In this document: one piece after another, positions 41,203 to 50,016 of the stretch | Position numbering within the stretch: position 1 is the first letter of the stretch | Layout: the number at the start of each line of letters is the position of its first letter | Assembly (NCBI RefSeq): GCF_028898845.1 | Contig: NZ_CP118575.1 | Coordinates: forward strand, 1 to 64,000 | DNA length: 64,000 nucleotides | Origin: Streptomyces sp. WZ-12 | GTDB taxonomy: Bacteria; Actinomycetota; Actinomycetes; Streptomycetales; Streptomycetaceae | Direction: 5' to 3' | Translations under genes and position numbers: made by a program | Notes under the pieces: generated by a model | What the model saw: the letters and a program-made list of their open reading frames with translations, nothing else | What the model was told of the DNA's origin: nothing | The model's database searches: none

Positions 41203-42210
41203 TCAGATCTCCTTAGAGGCGCCGTGAACGGGTCGGGCAATGCCGAACAGGTCGTGCATCGAATCGAGCGGAGAGAAACGGACTTCGGTGCCGGGGCGCG
41301 GGGCGTCGATCATGTAGCCGCCGCCGACGTAAATGCCTACGTGGTGAATGCTCTCTGCACTAGACCCGTAGAACACCAAATCGCCCGGCATTGGGTTGGA
41401 CTTGATGGGTTTGGATGCCGCGTATTGCGCCGCCGCTGTGCGGGGCAGGGTGACGCCGACTTTCGCGTAAACGTAGAGGGTGAGGCCGGAGCAGTCGAAT
41501 CCGCGAATGTCCGCGCCGGATCGGCCCCGAGGCGAACAGCACGTCCCAGTGCTGGGCCCAGACTCGTCACCGCCACCCCACGAATACGGAGTGCCCAGCA
41601 CGTCCTGAGCCGCATTCACGGCCGTGGCGCCCTGTTCGGCGGTTATCGTCGCTCCGGGCGTCCCTCCCTTTGCCGGCTGATCAGCCAGAGAGGTTATCGC
41701 CCGGACGTAGCTCTGCGTCTCCTTGAACGGAGGGACGCCCCCGTACTTGCGGACGGCGCCGGTACCCGCGTTATACGCGGCGAGCATGTTGTTCTGCTTG
41801 TTGCCGGGAACGTCCTTCACGTCCTTGGCGATACCGCACAGGTATTTGGCGGCCGAGGGAATCGCGTCCTCGGGGTCCCACACGTCCCGCTTACCGTCCC
41901 CGTTTCCGTCGACTCCGCTGCTCTCCCATGTGGACGGCATGAACTGCGCGATGCCCTGCGCCCCTACCGGCGATTGAGCCTTGGGATTGAAACCCGATTC
42001 CTGGGTGAGCAGCGATGCCAGCAGATTTGGCGTGACTTCCGGGCAGGTATGTCCTGCCTCTTCCACCAGCCCTTGGTACTTGGCCGGAACGCTGACGCTC
42101 AGCGCCATGTTCAGCACCGGGTCGTTGCTGGCGGCCTGGACGAGCGCGGCCCCGATGACGACGACGGTCGCCCCGACGCCGATCGCGACCCCTAAAGCGC
42201 CTGATCTCAA
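41203..42210 (-). CDS. bifunctional peptidoglycan hydrolase (lytic transglycosylase + NlpC/P60)
   Basis: 334 residues from a TTG at 42210 with GGGAGGGGG six bases upstream. A longer frame to 42285 runs through the repeat array and lacks a site. One N-terminal anchor helix is [16 protein letters not shown]. The SLT domain has [20 protein letters not shown] (catalytic Glu in TQES), AQFMPSTWE and [10 protein letters not shown]. The NlpC/P60 domain has [11 protein letters not shown] (catalytic Cys) and [16 protein letters not shown] (His). It opens the cell wall for the transfer channel. Confidence 0.9.
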   Translation of the reverse strand: MRSGALGVAIGVGATVVVIGAALVQAASNDPVLNMALSVSVPAKYQGLVEEAGHTCPEVTPNLLASLLTQESGFNPKAQSPVGAQGIAQFMPSTWESSGVDGNGDGKRDVWDPEDAIPSAAKYLCGIAKDVKDVPGNKQNNMLAAYNAGTGAVRKYGGVPPFKETQSYVRAITSLADQPAKGGTPGATITAEQGATAVNAAQDVLGTPYSWGGGDESGPSTGTCCSPRGRSGADIRGFDCSGLTLYVYAKVGVTLPRTAAAQYAASKPIKSNPMPGDLVFYGSSAESIHHVGIYVGGGYMIDAPRPGTEVRFSPLDSMHDLFGIARPVHGASKEI

Positions 42211-42252
42211 GTTTTCCCCCTCCCTGCTGTATTCGGTGTTTTCCCTGGTCAG

Positions 42253-42363
42253 GACCGCCACCCGGCACCGCCAGAGGACCGCCACCCCACCGCCACCTGA
42301 CCGCCACCCGGAGCTCTGGGTGGCGGTGGGGTGGCGGTGCCCTGGCGGTGCCGGGTGGCGGTC
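42253..42363 (-). repeat. 43-bp near-perfect inverted repeat built of GCCACC units
   Basis: Arms 42253-42295 and 42321-42363 match at 41 of 43 positions around a 25-base loop. They are themselves built from repeated ACCGCCACC units. The right arm overlaps the stop of the TraB-like gene. As RNA it would be a very stable stem ahead of the hydrolase gene, acting as terminator or attenuator. Confidence 0.85.
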
Positions 42364-44008
42364 ACGAATCGGACATCGCGGCGGTGGTGAGGGCGGCTAG
42401 GTGGTAGCCCCGCGCGCCCTTCGCGCCCCTGCCGGCCGGAACGCCGAGCAGCTTCGAAAGCTTCTTTCCGCGGTCTGTCGGATCGGCTTCCACGACTCCG
42501 AGGAATGGAGCCAGGTCGGCGCTGGTGATGAAGTCCACCCCCTTGCTCTGCATCAGCTCGATTGCCTGCTTGAGCGGAGACTCCGGCGCCTTTTTCAGCA
42601 TCACTTGCTGCTGAGCCTGGGCACCATCGACTACCCCCCAGATGAATTCATCAGGGAAGTCGAATCCCCGGATGAGGGTGGATGCTCCGTTGGCGAAAAG
42701 GACACCCTGACCCTTAATTTTCGGATCGAGGAGTGCAGGGTTAATCGGCGCGACTGTCTCGAAGTACGTGTCACCCAGCGCGACCTTGGCCGTGCCCGAC
42801 GACGCTACGTAGAGACACAGCCGGTAAAGGAACTGATCCCGCACCACCACAGGAATTGCGTTCGTGGAAGGGCGCTGCGTCATGAGCACCGAGGAGATTC
42901 CCGATTCCAAAGACTTGGAGACCAGCGACCTCGTGTCCTCAGCAATCTGCCGGGCTTGGTCCTTCTCTTCATTCGTTGCGCCGGAAGCGAAGAAGTCAGC
43001 GGCTTCATCCACGATGAAAATTACCGGCTTGAACTTCGGTACAGGCTGCCGATTACGGATGGCTTCCTTGATCTTCTCGTACCGACCGTCCGCGCGCCCG
43101 TTCAGCTCCCGGACCATACTCCGGAAGACGGCCGGGTCGTCTGACGATTCATAGCGCTTGGCGACCGGCTCGAACTTGGTCAGCCCGCAGAATTTCCCGT
43201 CGAGCAAATACAGCTCGAAGTCGCCGTACGCGATCAGCAGGCACGCGATAAGCCCATTGATCAACGTGGTTTTGCCCATTTGCGTCATACCGGCAACAAG
43301 CAGGGATGCTCTGTCGAACGTGGGCACTCCGGCAAGACGTCCAGTGACATCGTGACCGAGCGGAATGCCGGCGAACGTCTCGATCTCCTGCCGCGTCGGT
43401 GCCGCGAACGGGCGCGTGAACGGCGGCTCGTGGAGTTTGAGGAGCTTAACCTCGCGCTCGGTGTTCCGGGACGTCTCCAGTTTCAGATGCAGCCGGGTGA
43501 CGCCGAACATCGACGCAATGGGCCCGATCTGTTTGGCGACGTCCTCGTGGGTACGGCCCTTGGGCACCAAGAACGTGTACTGGGTGCCAATACCTGACAG
43601 TTCCTCCGTCCGTACGTCGGACAGCAGGACGGCCTCATCCTTGCCGATCGCGCCGGTACGAGTCAGAGCCGCAGTCAGTTCCGGGTGTATCGGAACGGCT
43701 GTCTCGGCGTCCGCCTCGGGCAGGGATTCCTGCGCCAAAGCCGTTGCCGTGGGCTGCGCTTCAGCAGGTCTTCTGGTCCACCACCGCATTAAGGCGATCT
43801 TGACCCTCCAGGCCGCGTAACCGAGCGCGACCAGTGTGCCCGCGGTGAACAGGATGGTCGCCGGCCAGTTGAGGCCCAGCTTGGTCTTGATCGCGATCAG
43901 GACTGCCAGGACCATGCCCAGGCCGCCGATTGCACCAGCAGCGTGGGCGTAGATGTCGTCATGCTCGCGACTGTCGCGCCTTTCGTACCGGTGGGTATTT
44001 TTTCCCAT
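42362..44008 (-). CDS. TraB/FtsK-type conjugative DNA translocase
   Basis: 548 residues, ATG preceded by GGGGGGAG. Two N-terminal transmembrane helices ([31 protein letters not shown]) precede an FtsK motor: Walker [17 protein letters not shown] near residue 240, Walker [15 protein letters not shown], and [17 protein letters not shown]. The C-terminal 60 residues ([29 protein letters not shown]) look like the winged helix that binds clt sites in TraB. In Streptomyces a single such protein moves double-stranded plasmid DNA. Confidence 0.88.
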   Translation of the reverse strand: MGKNTHRYERRDSREHDDIYAHAAGAIGGLGMVLAVLIAIKTKLGLNWPATILFTAGTLVALGYAAWRVKIALMRWWTRRPAEAQPTATALAQESLPEADAETAVPIHPELTAALTRTGAIGKDEAVLLSDVRTEELSGIGTQYTFLVPKGRTHEDVAKQIGPIASMFGVTRLHLKLETSRNTEREVKLLKLHEPPFTRPFAAPTRQEIETFAGIPLGHDVTGRLAGVPTFDRASLLVAGMTQMGKTTLINGLIACLLIAYGDFELYLLDGKFCGLTKFEPVAKRYESSDDPAVFRSMVRELNGRADGRYEKIKEAIRNRQPVPKFKPVIFIVDEAADFFASGATNEEKDQARQIAEDTRSLVSKSLESGISSVLMTQRPSTNAIPVVVRDQFLYRLCLYVASSGTAKVALGDTYFETVAPINPALLDPKIKGQGVLFANGASTLIRGFDFPDEFIWGVVDGAQAQQQVMLKKAPESPLKQAIELMQSKGVDFITSADLAPFLGVVEADPTDRGKKLSKLLGVPAGRGAKGARGYHLAALTTAAMSDS

Positions 44009-44248
44009 ACTCCCCCCTGCATTTCCACGTTCAAGGAATCTTCGATGATAACTCCAACTCCCCTTTTACACTTAGGGGTTTGTCATGCTTCGCCGGGTCT
44101 GTCCTGCGGGTCTGCGACAGAACTGGATTAGCTCTTCGCTCGCCGAAATGGCTCGCCGGGTCTGCATGCTCTCGACTACGAATTCCGGCAGTCGCGACAC
44201 AGCCCAGCCGGCACGGAGCGCGGGCTGGGCTGCATCGGTGGTGCCGGA
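44009..44248. other. 240-base gap downstream of the SpdB-like gene
   Basis: A hairpin AGCCCAGC/GCTGGGCT at 44201-44231 probably ends the SpdB-like transcript. CCCCTTTTACACTTAGGGG near 44058 is a second small stem. The promoter of the TraB-like gene should also lie here. Confidence 0.4.
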
Positions 44249-45382
44249 CTACAGGACGTCCGTTTCTTCTTCGTCAACGACCTCTTCGCCACCGCCGTCA
44301 CCGCCGGTGGCCTCTGCGGTGGAGACCTCCGTTCCCCACACGCGGCGTACGCGTTCCTCGCTCCCGATGTAGCCCAGGCGCCGGAACAGCTTGACGGCTT
44401 GGCGGTAGGAGCGGGGCGGGTCCTCGTGGTAGCGCAGGTAGCGCAGCACCACGCCGAGTTGGTCATCCGTCAGCGGTTCGCCGGGGGCCGGGGTCGGCAC
44501 GCCCCTGACCGCGGCCAAGTCGGCAAGCGTGACGCCCGTGTCGCCCATGTCGCGAGACGTGTCGGGTCGCGCCCCCTTCAGGGCGTTGACCTGCGTGCCG
44601 AGGGTGTGACGACCCGTGCCGGGCAGGGCGAGCGCGGTCGGCTCCCACTGGTCCAGCTCGGGAAGCTCGATGTCCCTGATGGCATCGGGCAGCGGCTTCT
44701 GCGCGAGCGTCTTCCCCGTCGTCACCGCTTGGCCGTGCAGCCGCTCGGTGATGCGTTGCTCGGCCTTCAGGGTCGCCATCCGGTAGTCCGCCTCTGCCTG
44801 GCCAACCTGCCGCTCCAACACGGTTGCAGCCCGCAGCAGTTCGATGCGGGAGGCGGCATCCGCCTCCATCTCCTCCAGCCGGTCGGCTACGGCCTGGCGC
44901 TTTTCGGCGATGGCCTGCCGGGTGGTGTCGGAGGTCCTGCGCCCAAGTGCGGGAAGCGCGACCCACCAAGCGAGCTTCGTCGCCACGATCGCCGTAGGAG
45001 TGAGGATCACCGCCAGGTCGTTCCCGCCCGTGCGGACCAGGACCATGACCAGATCGGCCGTCGGAATCGCCGCGATGATCGCCGTCAGCACCAGCCCGGC
45101 GAACTGGACACGCCGAGCGCGCCGGCGGTTGCTGCCCGCCAAGATTTCCGTCGCCTGCATCACCACCCACAGCGCATCCAGCGCGGCCACCGTCGGTTTG
45201 GCCCACTCGCCGAACCGGGGCACGAGGATCTGGTAGGTGACGCTCACCGACAGCACCGCCACCCCCACCGTGACCGCGCCGAGGATGCCGAGCACGATGG
45301 CCCGCGGGGAGATCGTCGGTACTGCCGGACGCCGCGGGGGCCGCGGGGGTCGCGGCTCCCTCTTCGTCTGCTTGTTGAACAT
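44249..45382 (-). CDS. SpdB-like plasmid spread protein
   Basis: 377 residues from the ATG at 45382, with GAGGAG upstream. A basic start (KREPRPPRPPRRP) is followed by four hydrophobic segments (VLGILGAVTVGVAVLSVSV, VAALDALWVVMQATEIL, VQFAGLVLTAIIAAIPTA, LAVILTPTAIVATKLAWWVA). A coiled-coil follows (KRQAVADRLEEMEADAASRI; QVGQAEADYRMATLKAEQR). A C-terminal domain has LTDDQLGVVLRYLRYHEDPP. This is the layout of Streptomyces spread (Spd) proteins for intramycelial plasmid movement. Confidence 0.75.
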   Translation of the reverse strand: MFNKQTKREPRPPRPPRRPAVPTISPRAIVLGILGAVTVGVAVLSVSVTYQILVPRFGEWAKPTVAALDALWVVMQATEILAGSNRRRARRVQFAGLVLTAIIAAIPTADLVMVLVRTGGNDLAVILTPTAIVATKLAWWVALPALGRRTSDTTRQAIAEKRQAVADRLEEMEADAASRIELLRAATVLERQVGQAEADYRMATLKAEQRITERLHGQAVTTGKTLAQKPLPDAIRDIELPELDQWEPTALALPGTGRHTLGTQVNALKGARPDTSRDMGDTGVTLADLAAVRGVPTPAPGEPLTDDQLGVVLRYLRYHEDPPRSYRQAVKLFRRLGYIGSEERVRRVWGTEVSTAEATGGDGGGEEVVDEEETDVL

Positions 45383-45418
45383 AATGAGGTGCTCCTCTTC
45401 AACTGCGAGTGGGGCGAG

Positions 45419-45457
45419 GGGCCCGGACGGCGCTTGGCTGGCCATCCGTCCGGGCCC
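45419..45457 (-). terminator. hairpin after the 86-residue protein gene
   Basis: GGGCCCGGACGG pairs perfectly with CCGTCCGGGCCC (12 bp, 15-base loop). Confidence 0.65.
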
Positions 45458-45477
45458 GCATCACAACGACGGTGCGG

Positions 45478-45738
45478 TCAGAGCCGGTTGGGCTCGGGGA
45501 CGACGGCGAGGTTGGTGTGCACCGTCTCGGGGGACGGGGAGGTACCGAGCTCGGCGCCGGTGCCCAGGCGGCGCCGGAGGTAGTCGACTCCGGCCAGGTC
45601 GAACCGGATGAAGGACCGGCCGATGCGCCCGGTTTCGGGGTCCTTGGTGTAGGCAACGAGAACAGCACCCTTCGCGTCGGTCTGCATGCTCATCCTGTAG
45701 ACGGCGCCGGAGATCTCGATGTCCGGGATGTCGGTCAC
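45478..45738 (-). CDS. small hypothetical plasmid protein
   Basis: 86 residues from a GTG preceded by GAGGAG. Beta-rich: IEISGAVYRMSMQTDAKGAV, then VAYTKDPETGRIGRSFIRFD. It sits between the WhiB group and the SpdB-like gene in the transfer region. No function known. Confidence 0.65.
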   Translation of the reverse strand: MTDIPDIEISGAVYRMSMQTDAKGAVLVAYTKDPETGRIGRSFIRFDLAGVDYLRRRLGTGAELGTSPSPETVHTNLAVVPEPNRL

Positions 45739-45837
45739 GGCCGTGCTCCTCTGCCTCGTGGAGGGTGTGAAGTGGAGTGGGGCGAGCGCCCTTCGCAGGT
45801 CTCGCCGTGCGTGCGGCTAGCAGCTGCGTACAGGGAC

Positions 45838-45924
45838 TCAGCCGCGGGACCGCCGGCCGAAGTCGTGGTCCTCGTTGGTCCGGCGGACGTCGTCCTCCAG
45901 GCGCTTGTGGTCGGCGTCGGTCAT
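45838..45924 (-). CDS. 28-residue ORF coupled to the WhiB gene
   Basis: ATG at 45924 overlaps the WhiB stop (ATGA) and GGAGG lies nine bases upstream, within the WhiB gene. The product is highly charged (TDADHKRLEDDVRRTNEDHD). Translation is plausible from its position and ribosome-binding site. Confidence 0.5.
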   Translation of the reverse strand: MTDADHKRLEDDVRRTNEDHDFGRRSRG

Positions 45925-46187
45925 GCCGTCGCCTCCTTCCTGGCCTGGAGCCGGTTCCGGGCGGAGCGGCGCTTCATCGCCTGCCGCTCGTCCTCGGACA
46001 GGCCGCCCCACACACCCTCGTTCTGCTCGGACTCCAGCGCCCACTGGAGACACTGCTCGATGACGGGGCAGCGGCAGCAGACGGCCTTGGCTTCCTCGAT
46101 CTGCAGGATCGCCGGGCCGGTGTTGCCGATGGGGAAGAACAGCTCGGGGTTCTCTTCGCGGCAGACCGCGCGGTGCCGCCAGTCCAT
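45921..46187 (-). CDS. WhiB-family iron-sulfur regulator (WhiB1/WblE-like)
   Basis: 88 residues from the ATG at 46187 (MDWRHRAVCREENPELFFP), the usual start of this subfamily. ATGs further upstream are less likely. Four cluster-binding cysteines are present: one in AVCREE and three in CCRCPVIEQC. The GVWGGLSEDER turn and the basic AMKRRSARNR tail follow. WhiB proteins hold a 4Fe-4S cluster and work with sigma factors. A plasmid-borne copy could interfere with chromosomal WblE control. Confidence 0.92.
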   Translation of the reverse strand: MDWRHRAVCREENPELFFPIGNTGPAILQIEEAKAVCCRCPVIEQCLQWALESEQNEGVWGGLSEDERQAMKRRSARNRLQARKEATA

Positions 46188-46295
46188 GCCGCTCACCGCC
46201 CCGGCTGGACGTGGCGCAGCCTTATCCATGTTCGGGTCGGAGTCGCCATCGTGGTGTGCGATGCTGTGGTGCACGGGTCCTCCAGTCAGGTCCTG

Positions 46296-46331
46296 GACAG
46301 CCCCGGGGGGTTCCAAGTCGCCGGGGCTGTC
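46296..46331 (-). terminator. hairpin after the 69-residue protein gene
   Basis: GACAGCCCCGG pairs perfectly with CCGGGGCTGTC (11 bp, 14-base loop). Confidence 0.6.
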
Positions 46332-46410
46332 GTGCTGTTCGGGCTGTTCGTGCGAGCAGCCGCGGCCGCCCCCACCTCCGCACGGAGCCGGGGGCGACTG
46401 TGATCGCTCG

Positions 46411-46620
46411 TCAGTTGGTGCCGGTGGTCGCGCCGGACAGGCGGCTGACCTTGGCGACGTGGGCCTCCTGCTTCTTGATCAGCTGCTGGGCCTGGCCCGC
46501 GATCGTGTGTGGGTCGTACTCCGCCTGGTAGTTCGTGCCGTAGTAGTCGTCGGACGCGATGTGCCAGTCCTTGGCCTCCGGGCATCCGGCGGCTGCCAGG
46601 GCGTCGGCGTCGCCCAGCAT
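46411..46620 (-). CDS. small hypothetical plasmid protein
   Basis: 69 residues from the ATG at 46620, with GAAGGAGAG upstream. It has CPEAKDWHIASDDYYGTNYQ and a helical tail (TIAGQAQQLIKKQEAHVAKV). It lies in the transfer region between WhiB and a zinc-ribbon protein. Unknown function. Confidence 0.6.
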   Translation of the reverse strand: MLGDADALAAAGCPEAKDWHIASDDYYGTNYQAEYDPHTIAGQAQQLIKKQEAHVAKVSRLSGATTGTN

Positions 46621-46673
46621 GTGAACTCTCCTTCGCAGGAAGTTGGTTGAAGGTGGCTGTCGCGTACGAGCAG

Positions 46674-46723
46674 CCACGGCCCCGGTCACCCGCAGCGTGG
46701 TCTGCGGGTGGCCGGGGCCGTGG
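46674..46723 (-). terminator. 22-bp hairpin after the zinc-ribbon protein gene
   Basis: CCACGGCCCCGGTCACCCGC (start of the left arm, 46674-46695) pairs with 46702-46723. Only one position departs from Watson-Crick, as a G-U pair. Loop 6 bases. Confidence 0.8.
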
Positions 46724-46741
46724 TCGTTCGTCTGGAGCGGG

Positions 46742-47350
46742 TCAGCTCACGCGGCGCTCGGGGTGCAGCGTCTTGAGCGGCACCGGCGGCGCACCCAACG
46801 GCGCGGCACCGTCGGGTAGTTGCGCACGGCGGGTGTCGGCGTCGCGGACCGCAGACGCAGTCGACGCCCACTTCATCTCGCGCAGTAGCCACATGGGCCG
46901 GCCGTCGCCGGGCTCGTCGGCCACCGGCGCCTGCTTCTGCGCAGCGATCTGGCTGGCGGCCAGGGCGACCGCGACCCTCGGCTTGCGCCGCACGGTGGTC
47001 CGACGGCGGTGACCGGTCTGCGCGTGGCCGTCCTCCAGGCGCTCCTGCCACTTTCGGACCGTGACGTTGACCGTGACCAGACGGTTGCTTCCCAGGCGGC
47101 AGCGGTCGGCGGCGTCCTTGCCCGCACGGCCAGTGTCGTGCGGGACGAGCTTCGGCGTCTTGGTCTGGATGCCGGTGATCGGCACCCACGTCTCGCAGTC
47201 AGGGCAGATCAACGACGCGCAGGCGGGGCGCAGGTCGTACTGGTGGGGCTTCAGGGTGGAGATGACGAGCGCTGGGCGGTTGTTGACGGTGCGGGAGCGG
47301 GTCCGGCTCCGGCGGGGGCGGGCGGTGCGCTCAAGGGGCGAAGCAGTCAT
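46742..47350 (-). CDS. zinc-ribbon-containing hypothetical protein
   Basis: 202 residues, ATG with GAGGAG upstream. A basic N-terminus precedes a likely zinc ribbon (LRPACASLICPDCETWVPIT, about 41-60, and a later RCRLG). The central part is Arg-rich (GHRRRTTVRRKPRV) and the tail contains PMWLLREMKWASTASAVRDA. It starts the minus-strand transfer region, divergent from the GntR gene at 47650. Function not known. Confidence 0.65.
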   Translation of the reverse strand: MTASPLERTARPRRSRTRSRTVNNRPALVISTLKPHQYDLRPACASLICPDCETWVPITGIQTKTPKLVPHDTGRAGKDAADRCRLGSNRLVTVNVTVRKWQERLEDGHAQTGHRRRTTVRRKPRVAVALAASQIAAQKQAPVADEPGDGRPMWLLREMKWASTASAVRDADTRRAQLPDGAAPLGAPPVPLKTLHPERRVS

Positions 47351-47572
47351 CTGGACTCCTCACGGGCGGAGTGGCGGGGGCGCGGGTTGCGATGCTCTCT
47401 CCGCCCTCCGGGCCGCGCGGCGCAAGGCCGGCGTCCCGCAGGACAGACAGCGCACAGCGCTGCGACGTACCCACAGTCGTCGCGGCCTTCAGGCTCCGGG
47501 GGAGTTCGATGGTGCTCTCAACCCCGGCCGCCCCGAGGGGCGGACGACTACTGCGGTCTTGCGCCTTACATA

Positions 47573-47600
47573 CATCAGGTTGCATCAGGTATCTTCAGGT
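47573..47600. promoter_or_regulatory. three 10-bp-phased CATCAGGT repeats
   Basis: CATCAGGTTG, CATCAGGTAT and CTTCAGGTGT follow each other with a period of exactly ten bases, placing them on one face of the helix. They lie 50 bases before the GntR gene, in the region it shares with the divergent transfer genes. Confidence 0.7.
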
Positions 47601-47649
47601 GTCAAGCGGTATAGTGAGGCACCCAGAGGGAATTTGAAGGAGGCGAGGC

Positions 47650-48402
47650 ATGCCAGGGCCACCCCGAGCCGACAATCGGCCGCCATACGCGCGGATTGCG
47701 AGCCACTACCGCGACCTGATCAGCTCTGGGGAGCTCTCGCCGGGCGACCTCCTGCCCAGCATCAAGTCGCTGGCGGAGGAGTGGAAGGTCAGTACGGCTA
47801 CCGCGGACCGGGCGATGCGGCGGTTGCGCGAAGAGAAGCTCGTGCAGGGCATCCCGGGAGTCGGCACCGAGGTGATGGCGCGCCCCATCTCGCTGTCCTC
47901 CGGAGCGGAGCGCCACGACCGCAGCAGCACGACACAGTCATCGTGGGGCGTTGGCGAGAAGTCGTCCGGCCACACCGCCGGCATAGCCGAAGCTCCCGAA
48001 GACGTCGCCCGCGTATTGGGTATTTCTCCTGGTGACGACGTGATTCGCCGCAGCCGTGTCTACCGGGACGGTCATGGCATCGTCTCCCACTCCACGTCAT
48101 GGATCCCGGCGGAATTCGCCCAGGCCGTGCCCGAGTTGGCACGGAGCGAGCGGCTCAAAGGTGGGTTGTCGCTCGACCTGATCGCTCGGGCTACCGGGAG
48201 GCAGGTCGTGAAGCGCGTGGACGAGGAGACGGCCCGCATCGCCACGGCACAGGACCTTGAGCTCCTAGAGTTGGAGGCCGACACAGTCGCGGCGATCCTC
48301 GTGCTCACCGCCCGCTTCCTGGACGCCGACAGCGAACCGTTGGAGTACGGCGTGGACTTGGGAGCTCCGGGCCGCACCCGTCGTACGACGTCAGAGATAT
48401 AG
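47650..48402 (+). CDS. GntR-family repressor (UTRA domain)
   Basis: 250 residues, ATG with AAGGAGG upstream. The N-terminal winged helix (YARIASHYRDLISSGELSPG; LPSIKSLAEEWKVSTATADR) is followed by a UTRA domain with VIRRSRVYRDGHGIVSHSTS and AAILVLTARFLDADSEPLEY. The layout matches KorSA/TraR-type repressors of Streptomyces transfer genes. The phased repeats just upstream, and the divergent transfer region, are probable targets. It differs from the GntR protein at 17.9 kb. Confidence 0.87.
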   Translation: MPGPPRADNRPPYARIASHYRDLISSGELSPGDLLPSIKSLAEEWKVSTATADRAMRRLREEKLVQGIPGVGTEVMARPISLSSGAERHDRSSTTQSSWGVGEKSSGHTAGIAEAPEDVARVLGISPGDDVIRRSRVYRDGHGIVSHSTSWIPAEFAQAVPELARSERLKGGLSLDLIARATGRQVVKRVDEETARIATAQDLELLELEADTVAAILVLTARFLDADSEPLEYGVDLGAPGRTRRTTSEI

Positions 48403-48404
48403 CG

Positions 48405-48983
48405 ATGACCACGGACAACCGTCTGAGCCCCGCGCCCCGCGCGATCCTCATGTCTGGCCTTCAGGGCGCTGGCAAAACCACCCTCGCCCGCGCCCTGGAG
48501 GAAGACGCCGGCTTCCGGCGTCTCTGCCCTGACGAGGAGATGTTCCGTCGTTACGGCCACTACGGCAGGGACTTCCCTCGCGGGCAGTTCAGGATCAGGG
48601 AGGCGCCCGTACTCAAGGACATCGCCCGTGAATTCCAGCAACTCTTGACGGCCGGACACGACACCGTGATCGACCACGGCTTCTGGACCCCGGACGAACG
48701 GGCCCAGTGGGCAGCGACCGCGATAGAGGCCGGCGGCGAGCCCGTTCTCGTCTACTTGCCTGTGCCGCATGAGGTGCGTTGGCACCGAATCCGGAAACGC
48801 AACGAGCAATCACTGTTCGACGCGAACAGCATCGAGTTCAGCGAGGAGGATCTGCTCAGGCACGCTGGCCGCTTCTGCCCGCCGACGGACGGTGAGCCGC
48901 ACATCGTGTACGACGGTTGCCCGGAGAACGTGCTGGCCGCACTCCGCCGTGCACGCCCCTCGACGGATGGCGGTCGCCGGTGA
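48405..48983 (+). CDS. P-loop kinase (zeta-toxin/AAA_33-like)
   Basis: 192 residues, two bases after the GntR stop, so translation is likely coupled. Walker A is LMSGLQGAGKTTLARAL near residue 18. Then come RLCPDEEMFRRYG, DTVIDHGFWTPDERAQW and the lid arginines in RWHRIRKRNEQ. The family includes small-molecule and polynucleotide kinases and zeta-type toxins. No matching antitoxin is obvious, unless the GntR gene fills that role. Confidence 0.75.
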   Translation: MTTDNRLSPAPRAILMSGLQGAGKTTLARALEEDAGFRRLCPDEEMFRRYGHYGRDFPRGQFRIREAPVLKDIAREFQQLLTAGHDTVIDHGFWTPDERAQWAATAIEAGGEPVLVYLPVPHEVRWHRIRKRNEQSLFDANSIEFSEEDLLRHAGRFCPPTDGEPHIVYDGCPENVLAALRRARPSTDGGRR

Positions 48984-49051
48984 CGGTCATTCCCCAACGG
49001 AGATCGCGTGATGTATCTTTTTAGGGGCTGTTTTCTACGATGGAGGCCGCA

Positions 49052-49318
49052 ATGTCGGATCCGCTGCGCCGAGTTGATGCTCTGGTGGATGCTGACACCT
49101 TGCCTCCGCCTCACGTTCGGCAGCAGCTACGAGTCGCCGCCGGGCTCACCCAGGCAGAAGTCGCCCACGCCATCGGCGTCCAGCGCGTCGCTGTCGCCCG
49201 ATGGGAGGCCGGGCTCACCAAGCCCCATCGCGGCAATCGCCTGAAGTACGCGCACTTCCTCCGCCGGCTGGCCGAGAAATACCCGGCCGCAACACAGGAG
49301 GCACCCGGTGAAGACTGA
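49052..49318 (+). CDS. small XRE-type DNA-binding protein related to the Tap N-terminus
   Basis: 88 residues from the ATG at 49052, with GGAGG five bases before. The HTH is LRVAAGLTQAEVAHAIGVQR (about 32-51) followed by VAVARWEAGLTKP and LRRLAEKYPA. The same pattern (LPPP...R..LR.AAG.TQA..A.A...S/Q...V..-E-G...P...A-KYPA) forms the N-terminus of the Tap protein at 56.9 kb. It may be a free-standing Tap-like DNA-binding unit regulating replication genes. Confidence 0.72.
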   Translation: MSDPLRRVDALVDADTLPPPHVRQQLRVAAGLTQAEVAHAIGVQRVAVARWEAGLTKPHRGNRLKYAHFLRRLAEKYPAATQEAPGED

Positions 49319-50016
49319 CCTCGTATCTGATTTCAGGCACGCCGACTCCACCTTCGGAATCGAGGGGGTCGGGGTGACCTAGGTGCCACCGGCCGCGCGC
49401 GCCAAATAAGCGGACTGCAATCCACTTCGGCCCCGCGCGGCCCTTCATGCCGACCAGATTCAACATCCAGGTCGGCCGCCCAGTCTCCGGTTCGCATCCG
49501 GCTCTGGGCTCTAGCTCATCGAGCTGGGTCTTCACATCACAGCACCACCAGGTCCGAGAGGACCAAGCAGCAACACACCGCAGCGGCCCCCCTGCAAGGG
49601 GGCTTCTGCACCAGCAACACAGCAGTGGCCCCTCTGCAAGGGGGCTGCTGTACCGCTCCGTTCCACCGGCCCCGGCAAGGGCCTTTGGAACATCCGTTCG
49701 AATCACCTCAAGGAAGGAAGGCCCGCCTCTGGTTCTTCGCCCGGTCGCCCGCTCCTCACGGAGGGGGCTCACCGCCGTCCATACGTGACCCGATCCCCGT
49801 GAGGGGGTCGGCCCTTGTTGATCCATATGGAAGTTGGTTATCGCCATAGTGCACGAGCTCCGGTCGACTTGTCAGGTCGACCACGACCAGGTCGGTACCC
49901 CCTCTGGGGTGATTCCCGCTGGTTGTGGTGTCCCCCCTGCGGGGATTGTGACGTACATCACACCCCTTGAGTGTCACACGGGCACCCCCGGTCAGGCGGT
50001 CTGCCTGACCTCGGGG
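49319..50016. other. hairpin-rich, gene-less segment upstream of rep (origin candidate)
   Basis: No credible gene is seen. At least five G/C-arm hairpins occur: two in the tandem repeat 49568-49654, then GACCC/GGGTC near 49787-49807, CCCC-TCT-GGGG near 49893-49905, CCCC-TGC-GGGG near 49934-49945, and GGTCAGGC/GCCTGACC at 49990-50010. Position next to rep suggests an origin or its control region. Confidence 0.45.
49568..49654. repeat. tandem repeat of a 42-44-bp hairpin unit
   Basis: Two direct copies begin AGCAACACA and each contains a GCCCC...TGCAA...GGGGGCT hairpin with the same TGCAA loop and flanking GCAG/CTGC pairing. Confidence 0.75.

Noticed and set aside
47573..47600. CRISPR-like or rRNA-related short repeats
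   Set aside because: Three 8-base copies with 10-base period fit an operator, not an array.
49568..49654. CRISPR array
   Set aside because: Only two copies of a hairpin-containing unit, no spacers and no cas genes.
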